From Eledone cirrhosa (lineage: Eukaryota > Mollusca > Cephalopoda > Octopoda > Eledonidae): 64,000 bases of DNA. Under the pieces are notes generated by a model. It was not told the DNA's origin. It saw only the letters and a program-made list of their open reading frames with translations, and searched no databases. The stretch covers positions 83,259,402 through 83,323,401 of the forward strand of contig OZ024743.1 in NCBI GenBank assembly GCA_964016885.1, written 5' to 3'. This document shows positions 1 through 9,763 of this stretch, one piece after another; positions within the stretch are counted from its first letter, which is position 1; the number at the start of each line of letters is the position of its first letter. A program made the position numbers and the translations under genes.

Positions 1-617
1 ACAGGTGAGAAACCACAACAAAGTCATATCTCATTGTCTCACTATGGTGAATTAATTACACACAAATACACTCATATGAGTTAGAAGACATACCACTGTG
101 ATATTGGGGAGAAATTATTCTCTTTCATTGCTACATTAACTACATACAAACATATATATACTGGAGAAAAGCCATTCACTCAACTAGTCACAAATATATA
201 CATACAGGAGAGAAACCATATCACTGTGATATCTGTAGGAAATCGTTCTCTGAAATAAGTCATTCACTCGGCACTAACATTTACAGAAAAGAAACCATAT
301 CACTGTGATGTCTGTGGTAAATCATACTCTAAATGTTGTGGCTTCACTACACACTAACATATACAGGAAAGGAACCATATCACTGTGATGTCTGTGATTA
401 ATCATACTCTAAATGCTGTGGCTTCACTACACACTAACATATACAGGAAAGGAACCATATCACTGTGATGTCTGTGGTAAATCATTCTCTAAATGTTGTG
501 GCTTCACTAGACACTAACATATACAGGAGAGGAACTATATCACTGTGATGTCTGTGGTAAATCATTCTCTTGTAAAGGTTACTTAATGCAACACAAACAC
601 AATCAGACAAGATAAAA
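1..617 (+). pseudogene. Decayed C2H2 zinc-finger array (copy A)
   Basis: Several finger relics can be read as short translated phrases of the type [11 protein letters not shown], near 205-260, 290-350, 375-410, 430-500 and 530-590. They are separated by stops, frameshifts and lost linker or histidine codons. The same remnant lies at 43,500-44,110, just downstream of the intact finger array, so this is probably the tail of another zinc-finger gene whose body lies left of the window. No finger here is part of an open frame long enough to be functional. Confidence 0.85.
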
Positions 618-665
618 ACCATATCACTCACTCAAAACAGTGCTAGCAATGTTGTTAATGTTTTG

Positions 666-671
666 AATAAA
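666..671 (+). terminator. Possible polyadenylation signal AATAAA
   Basis: An AATAAA hexamer follows the last zinc-finger relic by about 50 bp, with T-rich sequence downstream. The equivalent hexamer is at 44,163-44,168 in copy B. It could be the 3' end signal of the ancestral finger gene. In such AT-rich DNA, chance is also possible. Confidence 0.35.
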
Positions 672-775
672 ACTTGTTTATTCTGAAATTATTCTCCTTT
701 AATTTTATTTGTAGAAGTTGTAACCAAGACTTGTGCTGACAAAACTGCATGCTACAGAATTTACAAACACTATAT

Positions 776-910
776 ATATATAGTAATAATAATAAATGGG
801 AAGAATAAAATCCGAAGAGGGCTCGATAAGGATAAATATATATCAAATACATAAAAACCATAGAAGAAAGATTTATAACAAAAAAAAACAGATTAAAGTT
901 TAAGCAAAGA
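776..910 (+). repeat. Dispersed repeat, family X
   Basis: A segment of about 130 bp beginning after a short TA run, with the phrase gagggctcgataagg and ending in attaaagtttaagcaaag. Related copies lie at 5,334-5,470 (+), 44,270-44,407 (+), and in reverse at about 38,090-38,165. At 5.4 kb the same 3' half is the outer part of a foldback arm. The family is unidentified. Confidence 0.75.
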
Positions 911-917
911 ATATATA

Positions 918-1337
918 TACTAGACCTGAAAAATGTGCAAGCTCAAAAGAGCCACAGAATGTTATAATAAACCTTCAAAAGTGTGGGACTAGAGTTGTTG
1001 CTCAAAAATATTGTAATCATTATCTATCATGCACTCTGTGGCATCCTTTTATAAAAAAGAGACTCATAACGAACTCAAGACGACACAATAATTATTTAGA
1101 TGTTTAGTAATGATTAATACAAAATGCACTTCAACCGAATTCTATATTATAAATTCACTTAAATAATTATCATATCATCTTGAATTCGTTGAGTCTCTTT
1201 TTTATAAAAGGATGCCACAGAGTGTACGATAGATAATGATTACAATATTTTTGAGCAACAACTCTAGTCTCACACTTTTGAAGGTTTATTATAACATTCT
1301 GTGGCTCTTTTGAGCTTGTGCATTTTTCATGTCTAGT
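918..1337. mobile_element. Long inverted repeat (foldback) LIR-1
   Basis: Arms of about 175 bp (918-1,095 and 1,165-1,337) are near-perfect reverse complements around a loop of about 70 bp. The outermost bases read ctagac on one side and gtctag on the other. It contains no open frame of note. It is present in both duplication copies (44,413-44,859). Copy B has about 25 extra bases near 44,595, at the left edge of the loop. A non-autonomous DNA transposon or a dimer of an unknown repeat are both possible. Confidence 0.88.
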
Positions 1338-2428
1338 TTAATATTTTTTTAAGGCAACGCTTGTAATAGCTCTAGTTAAACATGATATATATTAATAATA
1401 AATTATAGTTGTAATGTAATTAGATTATATAATTGTTATTTTATAAATGATCTTATAAATATTATTGTAAGATGTATTAAAATATTTTCAGACTTTTAAT
1501 ATAAACAACTACAAAAAACAATCAATATTAAATAAATATATTTTACATAATAATTGTTATAGTTGAATTAATAAAAATTAAATATTACATACAAATAGTC
1601 TAACATAATAATAAAAAAATAATCTAACATAATAATAATAAAATAATCTAACATAAAACGAACAATAATATGGACATATATACAAGTAAATATACTACCA
1701 ATATTATAAGCATGTTATAACGAACTGAAAAAAAATAGTTAATATAAATTTAAAAAATCATATATAAATTAACAATATAACTTACCAAAACGAGAAAAAT
1801 ATTTTGATGATAAATGACGAAATACAGGAAGATTCGAAAATGAAACGATAAATAAGCGTGCAAACAAAGTAGCGGATGCTTTTGAGCCACAATTACTCTC
1901 ATTGGTTGATTAGCCAATAAGACGATAAAATTAGCCAGTAAGACGATACATTACAAAACATGTTTGGAAGGGATCACCACAGCCAGCGAAACCCCTTGAA
2001 TTTTTTATTCACAAGCTATGCATATATGTCAGACATGCAAACTTAAAACATTCTGTTGTTAGTCACTGCATGTCTAACAGATATATTTATGAGTGTATAT
2101 GTATGTGTGTAGAAATTTCTGTCCATGAATATGATTGTATCTTTATTTGTGTATATGTATATCTATATGTGAGTATGTATATGTACGTGTGTCTGTATAT
2201 TTATATGTGTTCTTATATACATGTGTGCACATCTGGATATATTTTCAGTGTCTGTTCTAGATCTCTCAGTACAAATTCCACTGAGGTGAAGCTGCTTATA
2301 TATTTTGAGGTCCATAAATGAAATACCAGTGAAATACTGGGGTTGATTCTTCCTGTTTGTCATTGTCTGTCTGTCTACTCATCTCCCTCTCTCTCTCTAT
2401 ATATATATGAGCGCGACACTTGCCTCTA
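1338..2428. other. AT-rich DNA without recognisable gene
   Basis: Very AT-rich sequence with short TAATAA, TATATGTG and CT runs. The small open frames here are low-complexity (Tyr, Ile, Cys and Val from TATG/TGTG repeats) and I do not regard them as genes. The same sequence is at about 44,860-45,965 in copy B. Confidence 0.7.
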
Positions 2429-2492
2429 ACTTGGACAAACCCGTCTAACCCATGCTAGCGTGGAAGATAGACATTAATCGATGATGATGATA
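2429..2492 (+). mobile_element. Fragment of the LINE/SINE 3' tail
   Basis: The extreme 3' end of the abundant tail family: the phrase ccatgctagcgtggaaga followed by a GATGATGAT run. It is a truncated copy; the counterpart in copy B is near 45,965-46,025. Confidence 0.7.
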
Positions 2493-2697
2493 TCTAGGGA
2501 TTGTAACATTATTACCACAACAGCAGTCTGATGAGCTATTGATTTTAGAGTCAGGCTAGATCGAACCTTGAGCTGATCGATAGCAAAACGTGCTTCACTG
2601 CTCAATAAACGTAATGAAGACATGACAAACCTTCCTTTATATATATGTATATATACACACATATATATTTCTATTGGTGCTTTAAGATAGCGACGTA

Positions 2698-3454
2698 TAT
2701 ATATGAATGTACGTATTGTATATTTAATAATATACTGTATGTTTATTTAAAAACACTTTGAAGGCCTTTTGCTATGAATTTAAGGTATTGACTATAGTCA
2801 CACACCTGGCTTCAGCAAAACCAAAGGGAAATAACCAACGATTGTTTCTCACTTTTTAATGGTTAGCAAGGTTATATATCCCCTATTTTTGCTGTGAGCT
2901 GTAGAAGGTGGATTCTTATAGAATTCCAATTATGTTTATGCACTGTTTAAACTCATTAACATACAGGTTGCCTGAAGCTAGGTATGTGACGTCTGTCAAT
3001 ACCTTAAATTCATAGCGCAGGGCCTTCAAAATGATTTTAGATAAACATATCATCATCATCATCATCATCATCATCGTTTAACGGCCATCTTGCATGGGTT
3101 TGGACGGGAATATTCCCACTTGAGGCAAGATTGGTTGTCTTGCTCGTATAGGACTGTCTGGCGGGTTTTCTACGGCTGGATGCCCTTCCTAACACCAACC
3201 ACGTTTACAGTGTGGACTGGGAGGCTTTTACCGTGTTACCTACACGGCCACATTACTGCGTGGACTGTGTGTTTTTTTGTCGTGACACCTACATGACCTC
3301 ATTTTTTTCGGACTGGATGTTGTGGTACCAACATAACTTTACATCGAAAGGGGTGGTGTGAATGGGGTTGGGGTAGTGGGACGGGGGTGTATTTTTGTTA
3401 GAGGTGCCTAAACATACAGTATATTATTAAATATACAATACCTACATTCATATA
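2698..3454. mobile_element. Long inverted repeat LIR-2, split by a tail-element insertion
   Basis: The left arm (2,698-2,815) pairs with 2,970-3,049 and then, after a 359-bp interruption, with 3,417-3,454. Removing 3,050-3,408 and one copy of the flanking 8-bp taaacata restores a continuous arm exactly matching the left arm. The right end abuts a Helitron 5' end. It is also present in copy B (46,229-46,989). Confidence 0.85.
3050..3408 (-). mobile_element. Stand-alone LINE/SINE tail element with target-site duplication
   Basis: It starts on the + strand with (ATC)n, so the element is on the minus strand. It carries the family landmarks: tggatgcccttcctaacacc, the repeated block around gtggactg...gtgtag, and a G-rich far end. 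It is flanked by direct taaacata repeats at 3,042-3,049 and 3,409-3,416. The pre-insertion sequence is confirmed by the opposite arm of LIR-2. It matches the 3' part of the LINE at 31,350-32,668. Confidence 0.85.
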
Positions 3455-4020
3455 TCTATAAAACTGAGGGTCTGTGTGTGTGTGTGTGTGTGAATCCCTA
3501 AAACTCGAGAAGTACCCAACCGATTTTTTCAAACTTTACATGTGTATTACTTATGTTTCAGGGAGTATTATGCACATGAATTCAACTTTTTGATCCCCTA
3601 GGGCCCGCAGTAGGTGAAAAACTGCGTTTTTTAAGCTTTTTAGGGTTTTTTGAGGCGTTACGTCATACTGATTTCCTTGAAATTGTAACTATGTATTAGT
3701 CAGTCTCTTCTTCATACCGTGAGCAAAGAAAATCCAACTTTTTTATGGCCTAGGCCCACATTAGGTGAAAAACTTCATTTTTTCAGCTTTTAAGGGCTTT
3801 TTGGAGGCGTTACGTCTAGCCGATTTTCCCGAAATTTCAAGGGATATTATGCACATTAAAAAAATTCATTTTCTTGATCCCCTAGATTATCCAGCCATCA
3901 GAGTATTCAGTTTATTTTCTTTACATATTGTCCAGGCATGCAGTTTTTCCACGATTAGGTCTGTTGGCGGCCTGCATTCCAAAATATCTTCTCCCGTGCA
4001 ACGCCGGATACCACTGCTAG
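3455..4020 (+). mobile_element. Non-autonomous Helitron
   Basis: It begins TCTATAAAACTGAG, with the host A just before, and ends cccgtgcaacgccgg...ctgctag, with a T just after. These are the TC...CTAG termini and A/T insertion site known for Helitrons, with a small GC hairpin just inside the 3' end. There is no Rep or helicase coding. Copy B (46,990-47,605) is about 50 bp longer because copy A has an internal deletion. The open frame across 3,765-4,259 overruns the 3' end and is not a gene. Confidence 0.8.
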
Positions 4021-4554
4021 TATATATATATAAACTTAAGAAAATTAACAAATTGAGGACCAGACAAATGAAAACATGGCAAAACGAAAAACCATTTTTT
4101 AAAGGGGAAACCGTAAAAAATAATTTTTTGAAAAGCAAAATACAAATGAAAAACACAGAACTCCAGGTTCATCAGCTGTTGAGATGGACCTTGCCAGTTT
4201 CAACCCCTACCAACGGTATTGCTTGTACACCCGGGGTGAGAGGAGGTGACAAATATTAAAATACGTTCATCAGATCTCAGACTACCTGCAGTTTCAATCT
4301 GAGATTACTGCGAAGAATAGGAGGCTCGTAAGAATGGAGAAATAAATATCTTTGTTGGTACCCATTCTATTTCTTCCAATCATTTCTTCAAGTCAACTCA
4401 CAGCCGCTGATTTCTGTCCTTCGAGGTAATGTTTTACCCAACACCACTTCGATGGTATTTTACTGTTTTAACAGCTTCCTTACGCTGAGTTTTTCTACTT
4501 TCCTACAAATTCTACATTCATATATCTATGTTTCAAAACTCGATATTCGAGTTA
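4021..4554. other. No gene recognised; contains a dispersed repeat
   Basis: Unassigned sequence. About 4,355-4,445 reappears in reverse orientation at about 61,130-61,225 (phrases ccattctatttcttcc, cttcgaggtaatgttttac), so part of this is a dispersed repeat. Confidence 0.65.
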
Positions 4555-5245
4555 ATATTCTTTATATATAAAAGGAAAACGAACACAGACATATACATAT
4601 GTGTTCAAATCGTAAGGGACTAGATTTGCTAAGGTGAAAAGAATACTAACTATAGACAATAGGGTTTGTAAGACTTAATTTAAGAATAAATCAAGAAAAT
4701 AAATACAAACCATAATTGCGGTAATTACCAATCAGCCGGACAGTTTTGATAATACTGTTTTGCAATATTAATTGTGAAAAGGACTACCATATTCTCGCTG
4801 ATCAGCGGGTGAAGAAATGTTAGTATCCTGGTCACTTCTAAAAAAAAACTGGATAGTGTGTTTATATATAACGCACCTGGTATCAGAAGTTAGTGTGTCT
4901 CACAAACTCACACCACTAAAAATAGCAGCCGGGTTTACTCGACATTTGAATTAGCTTGACAAATTAACGGAGCCGAATATATTCAAGACATATATTGAGT
5001 TAGAAACTCAAAATAGTCTCTTACAATAAATTAGCTCTGGGAAATTGTCTATAGTTAGTATTCTTTTCACCTTAGCGAATCTAGTCCCTTACGATTTGAC
5101 CACATATATGTATGTCTGTGTTCGTTTTTCTTTTTGTTCAGTTATATTATACGGCTCGGAAAAATCTCTTTCCTAGAGCTAATTTATTGTAAGAGACTAT
5201 TTTGAGTTTCTAACTCAATATATGCCTTGAATATATTCTTTATAT
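4555..5245. mobile_element. Long inverted repeat LIR-3 (nested arms)
   Basis: Outer arms (about 4,555-4,672 and 5,045-5,150) contain gggactagatttgctaagg and its complement. A second pair (about 4,960-5,045 and 5,175-5,245) shares ttgagttagaaactcaaa and its complement. There is no coding capacity. It is present in both copies (about 48,138-48,828). The two interleaved inverted repeats suggest a composite built by successive duplications. Confidence 0.8.
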
Positions 5246-5249
5246 ATAT

Positions 5250-5320
5250 CATTTCATCATCATCATTTCATTTTACGTCCGCTTTTTCCCTGCTTGCAAG
5301 GGTGGGACGGGAACTGATTA
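5250..5320 (-). mobile_element. Fragment of the LINE/SINE 3' tail
   Basis: Short tail-family piece starting with ATC repeats (cattttacgtccgc, ttgcaagggtgggacggg). It is part of the block absent from copy B. Confidence 0.6.
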
Positions 5321-5430
5321 TTACTATATATATATATATATATAGTAATAATAATAAATTTGAAGACTAAAATCCAAAGAGGGCTCGATAAGGATAAATA
5401 TATATCAAATATATAAGAACTGTAGAGCAA

Positions 5431-6385
5431 ATATTTATTAAAATAAGAGATTAAAGTTTAAGCAAAGAATCGCTGCTTTCAACCTTAACAGGATCTTCTG
5501 AAATTAACAAAGTCAATCTGTAAACGCAGAACTGGATATTTCAAAAAACGTTGCAACCGGAGGAAGACAGGAAGACGTTACTTTGATTCGTCATTAATAG
5601 GAGCGGTGAAAAACAATTACGCGCAATGACAGAACAACGTTAATGGTATAAGAGAGGTCGTAGACTAATGTTCTCTTAGGTGGTGCATAGAGACGTTCTC
5701 TGGCAATGAACGAAAAAAACGAAGATAATACGTCATATGTGGAGCGTGGAGAACAATAGCACGCAAAGACAAAACCACGTAAATGGTATAGCAGAAGTGG
5801 TAGACTAAAATTCTAACTAGGAGACCAAGTGAATGGTAAGTTTTTGTGTATGTACGTTGCTGTTTGCATGTATGTATTTATTTATTTCTATTACTTCTGT
5901 ATTGTATTTATTTACTTTGTTCTTAACTCCGTAGCGGAGATTCACACGGTCTCCTAGTTAGAATTTTAGTCTACCACTTCTGCTATACCATTTACGTGGT
6001 TTTGTCTTTGCGTGCTATTGTTCTCCATGCTCCACATATGACGTATTATCTTCGTTTTTTTCGTTCATTGCCAGAGAACGTCTCTATGCACCACCTAAGA
6101 GAACATTAGTCTTCGACCTCTTTTATACCATTAACGTTGTTCTGTCTTTGCACGTAATTGTTTTTCACCGCTCCTATTAATGACGTATTATATTCGTTTT
6201 TTCCCGATCTTTGCCACCGAACGATCCTACGAACCAAAGTATCGTCTTCCTGTCTTCCTCCGGTTGCAACGTTTTTTGAAATATCCAGTTCTGCGTTTAC
6301 AGATTGACTTTGTTAGTTTCAGAAGATCCCGTTAAGGGTGAAAGCAGCGATTCTTTGCTTAAACTTTAATCTGTTATTTTAATAA
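5431..6385. mobile_element. Long inverted repeat LIR-4, only in copy A
   Basis: Arms of about 400-445 bp (5,431-5,833 and 5,938-6,385) surround a loop of about 105 bp. The left arm lacks about 57 bp present in the right. Each arm contains two diverged tandem subunits (phrases ataccatt-acgt-gtt-tgtc and atgacgtattat occur twice), an architecture known from Foldback/Galileo-type elements. Inside each arm, cagaagatcc-stem-ggtgaaagcagc resembles a hammerhead core with a changed base (CAGA for CUGA). Flanks are TA microsatellite. The whole 1,156-bp block is missing at 48,830. Confidence 0.88.
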
Positions 6386-6411
6386 ATATATATATATATA
6401 TATATATATAT

Positions 6412-6692
6412 TTAGGGCATGTAAAATTCCCGAGATCCATGGACGTGTTCTCTCCATCAGTCTCTGTCCCTTATCATCGCTGCCATGTCCTGCGTCTCCA
6501 AGGGACTGGTGTCTGTCCTTAGGGCATCAATATATGTCAACCTCGGTCTCCATCTTCTAGTGTGTCCCACAGGAACACTGAGTGCAGTGTCAACTCTGAA
6601 TGTCGGTGAGCATGTCCAGCTAACCTTAGTCTCCTCTGTGCTACATTTCAGGTGACTTTAGGGAGGCTCCCATACAGCTCTGAGTTCATATA
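6412..6692 (-). pseudogene. LINE reverse-transcriptase C-terminal relic
   Basis: Read on the minus strand it gives interrupted phrases such as WRPRLTYIDALRTDTS and MAAMIRDRD, preceded by a LAGHAHRH-type phrase in another frame. These are familiar from the C-terminal part of non-LTR retrotransposon polyproteins downstream of the RT. Stops and frameshifts are present. The copy B equivalent is 48,840-49,117. Confidence 0.6.
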
Positions 6693-6708
6693 TATATATA
6701 TATATAAT

Positions 6709-7122
6709 ATATGTAGTAATAAAGAGTAAATCGTATGTCTAATATTATGAGGGTTGAACCACATTTGTTTGAAATATTTAACCATGAAACAGACAGAAAG
6801 ATAAAAATATATACAGACCACCTAAATAACTATTATATCTCCCAGACAGATTAGTGATTAATCTGTTTCGCCCTGGGTGTGTTTGTAACAGATAATCCAC
6901 GGGCATCATCAGCGAGAGAATCTGATTAAATGTGAAATATTCATTTTGTGTGACTGTTAACATTAGGTGTTTGTCGCATTTAATCAGATTCTCTCGTTGA
7001 TGATTCCCATGGATTAATTATTTGTTACAAAGACACTCAGGGTGAAACAAATTAATCACTAATCTGTCCAGGAGATATAATAGTTATTGAGGCGGTCTTT
7101 ACTGTGTTTATTACTACATATA
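6709..7122. mobile_element. Long inverted repeat LIR-5 with hammerhead-like arms
   Basis: Arms of about 150-200 bp (6,709-6,945 with a non-paired insert, and 6,975-7,122). The termini are complementary (tatatgtagtaataaa on the left). The arms contain catcatcagcgagagaatc and its relatives. Each arm has the layout of a hammerhead ribozyme; the left arm read on the minus strand keeps the complete core. Present in both copies (49,128-49,543). Confidence 0.85.
6840..6920 (-). ncRNA. Hammerhead-ribozyme-like motif (LIR-5, copy A)
   Basis: On the minus strand: stem I 5' strand TCTCTCG, then CTGATGA (6,906-6,912), stem II GCCC(g)TGG ... CCAGGGC, then GAAA, stem III ACAGATTA-ATCAC-TAATCTGT, cleavage triplet GTC, then TGGGAGA pairing back to stem I (one extra wobble compared with copy B). 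All conserved core positions I know (CUGANGA, GAA, A-U closing stem III, UH) are present. Oddity: one U lies between the core A9 and the first stem II pair. Hammerheads are established in Penelope-like elements; activity here is inferred. Confidence 0.6.
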
Positions 7123-7132
7123 TTATTATTAT

Positions 7133-7307
7133 AATTGTTTCTACTTTAGGCACAAGGCCAGCAATTACTCAGTGCATGACTGGTACTTTATTTTATCGAC
7201 CCCGTAAGCATGAAAGGCAAAGTCAACCTCGGCGGGATTTGAACTCAGATTGTAAAGGGACGTAACTATGCTGGAAAGCATGGCGTCCGACCCTCCACCG
7301 CCCTTTT
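7133..7307 (-). mobile_element. tRNA-derived SINE (type A)
   Basis: Reverse complement of a SINE with a pol III B-box-like gagttcaaatcccgcc, body tttgcctttcatcc...ggggtcgataaaataaag, and 3' end ctaaagtagaaacaatt. This copy lacks about 17 bp between two ccaccg repeats that copy B retains (49,557-49,745). Confidence 0.9.
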
Positions 7308-7684
7308 ATTATTATAATGTTCAGTATTTATACTTTGAGCTTGCTAATTACAGGGTTTCAGTATGAGTTATTAACTCTACCTTTCATTTATATATATATA
7401 TATATATCTATATAAAAACAAATAACGAAACGAAATTAAATTTCGTTTCGTTTGTAACTCACTTTTGTATGACTGATGCTTAAACAATTAAGTTAAAAAT
7501 GTACATCTACATATGCATACTGAAATACTAGTATGCATATGAATACACACACGTATACATATGTAGATGTACCAAGTCTTTCACTGGTTACTTTACTGTG
7601 AGTATCCAGCTATTCTGTATGTAAACACACAGACAAGCCGGTTTTTAGAGTCATACTGGTTTTTGAGGAAACACCTTTCCTCTA

Positions 7685-7785
7685 TTCTCCAGAAAGCCAG
7701 ACAAGGAATATTGAACTAGTTTCGTTGTTGTTACAACTCATCAGCAATATTTACCTATCTACCGGCCTTTCTGGAGAATCGTAAA
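7685..7785 (-). ncRNA. Hammerhead-like motif (LIR-6 left arm)
   Basis: Minus-strand core CTGATGA (7,738-7,744), stem II GTTGT/ACAAC, then GAAA, a stem III with one mismatch, and GTC. It is the inverted twin of the motif at 8,231-8,331; see that entry for strengths and weaknesses. Confidence 0.4.
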
Positions 7786-8230
7786 AGCACATATCGTTAT
7801 ATGCTTTTTCTATGAAAATTAGTAGTGGGCAGACTAATTTGCATAGAGTGTGAGTACGTACCGGTTCAACGGAGACGATAAAAACAAATAACGAAACGAA
7901 ATTAAAGTTTGTCTGTGTGTTTACATACAGAATAGCTGGATACTCACAGTAAAGTAACCAGTGAAAGACTTGGTACATCTACATATGTATACGTGTGTGT
8001 ATTCATATGCATACTAGTATTTCAGTATGCATATGTAGATGTACATTTTTAACTTAATTGTTTAAGCGTCTGTCATACAAAAGTGAGTTACAAACGAAAC
8101 GAAATTTAATTTTGTTTCGTTATTTGTTTTTATCGTCTCCGTTGAACCGGTACGTACTCACACTCTATGCAAATTAGTCTGCCCACTACTAATTTTCATA
8201 GAAAAAGCATATAACGATATGTGCTTTTAC

Positions 8231-8331
8231 GATTCTCCAGAAAGGCCGGTAGATAGGTAAATATTGCTGATGAGTTGTAACAACAACGAAACTAGTTCAA
8301 TATTCCTTGTCTGGCTTTCTGGAGAATAGAG
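8231..8331 (+). ncRNA. Hammerhead-like motif (LIR-6 right arm)
   Basis: CTGATGA at 8,267-8,273 is followed directly by a perfect 5-bp stem II (GTTGT/ACAAC), GAAA at 8,288-8,291, stem III ACTAG/CTTGT with one T-T mismatch, and GTC at 8,309-8,311. A 13-bp complementarity (ATTCTCCAGAAAG with CTTTCTGGAGAAT) could form a distal stem I. However, about 19 unpaired bases separate it from the core on one side, which is unusual. Ribozyme activity is uncertain. Confidence 0.4.
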
Positions 8332-8547
8332 GAAAGGTGTTTCCTCAAAAACCAGTATGACTCTAAAAACCGGTTTGTCTGTGTGTTTACATACAGAATA
8401 GCTGGATACTCACAGTAAAGTAACCAGTGAAAGACTTGGTACATCTACATATGTATACGTGTGTGTATTCATATGCATACTAGTATTTCAGTATGCATAT
8501 GTAGATGTACATTTTTAACTTAATTGTTTATATCTATATATATATAT

Positions 8548-9080
8548 TGTTATACTTGGAGAGGGTCATATTGTTAAAATATTGCAAGAAATAATAACAG
8601 AATACACTCACTGTTTGGTTTGGGTTGGTTTTCGCTTCTGTGTCTTATATATCTCCATAGTTAATTTATCTGGCAATCAATGTTTATCATTGATTGACCA
8701 ACGGTTAAAAATACAGATATAAATATATATATAGTCTATCGAAGTTCTTTCGACACACATCCGTGGCTCCCGATTCTATCTCTTTGGTTGTAGCCAGAGA
8801 ACTGCATGCAATTGATGAATTGTTGGATGTGTCTTTCCATTTCAGTTGGGTCACACATGCGGGACACATTCTTCAACACTCTTACCAAGTCTGCGATCAG
8901 AATATTAAACTTAGCACTATTGGACATTGCAGAGTTTTGAGTATCAGGTATTTGGAGGCCATGGGTTTAGCATAGTGTGAGTGGAGAATTTGGGCCATCT
9001 TGTATGTAGTGATTAACAAGAGTTCCGTGTCTAATACTGGTAGTCTATTGTTAGGATGTTTGGAAGGGTAGTTAAACATT
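8548..9080 (-). mobile_element. Penelope-like element, internally deleted 3' relic
   Basis: 8,548-8,735 matches the 3' untranslated end of the PLE at 24,089. 8,735-9,080 encodes RT-thumb-region phrases (YPSKHPNNRLPVLDTEL, HSHYAKPMASKYLI, KFNILIADLVRVLKNVS) that also occur in that PLE. The GIY-YIG part is deleted and a frameshift splits the frame. Copy B: 49,866-50,395. Confidence 0.85.
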
Positions 9081-9156
9081 ATATAACCTCCTCAGTGACA
9101 AGGCTGTTATTTAGTGTCTCTCCTTTGTTCTGTCCGACACCATCTAGTTTTTGTGA

Positions 9157-9370
9157 ACTCACAAAAACAAGAGATTATTTCTTGTGTTAATTTTTACTAA
9201 ACAACAAAACACATTGATTACATCTGAAGGAGCTAAGCTGACAAAGATTTACTTAATGTCTATATTAATGTATGTAAATAATAGAATTATGTGAACCCTT
9301 CAACGATACAGTAATTATTTACAAGTGAAAATATAACAACATTGGAAAAATATATTTCTTCAATATAGTC
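9157..9370 (+). repeat. Dispersed repeat, family Y
   Basis: Segment with cacattgattacatctgaa, tgacaaagatttacttaatg and cagtaattatttacaag. Related copies occur at 10,105-10,270, 29,640-29,825, 50,477-50,690 and 51,440-51,600. Unidentified; no coding potential. Confidence 0.75.
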
Positions 9371-9723
9371 AATGTTAATCCTAACTTTGCTGACTGTTTC
9401 TCTATACATGGCTTTATGATAATGTCTCCAAAACATGTACCAGACAGTGTTTCAGGTAGCTCTTTACAGTATTAGAACCTTATGTCACCAACGAAACCCT
9501 ACACCAACAAATGTCCCTTCAATATCAAAACAGGTCCCTGAAATACAGTTACTCAATCTCTATTTCACAGGTTGACCCAGACATAGTCCTAATGAAAGGA
9601 AATCCTTGTGGAATCATAGGGGTACCTTAGTGACATATAACATTTATTGGGTATTTTAGACCTGGTGGAGACAACACCCTTCTTCCAGATTTGAATACAC
9701 TTGATTTCTTCCAGAGAAAGGGA

Positions 9724-9763
<40 letters not shown>

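Larger units (their letters stand above)
7412..8530. mobile_element. Long inverted repeat LIR-6, only in copy A
   Basis: 7,412-7,903 is the reverse complement of a unit repeated on the + strand at 7,904-8,530; the right side also carries a direct repeat of its first 160 bp at 8,374-8,530. Palindromic landmarks are tacatctacatatgcatac and aacgaaacgaaatt. It sits in TA microsatellite, and the 1,128-bp block is absent at 49,850. Each arm includes a hammerhead-like core. There is no convincing open frame. Confidence 0.88.

Noticed and set aside
3765..4259. 164-residue open frame on the + strand
   Set aside because: It crosses the end of a non-autonomous Helitron, is changed by an indel in copy B, and has no domain.
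4168..4300. Other CTGATGA occurrences as hammerhead candidates (minus strand)
   Set aside because: No GAAA at suitable distance and no closing stem III with a cleavage triplet.
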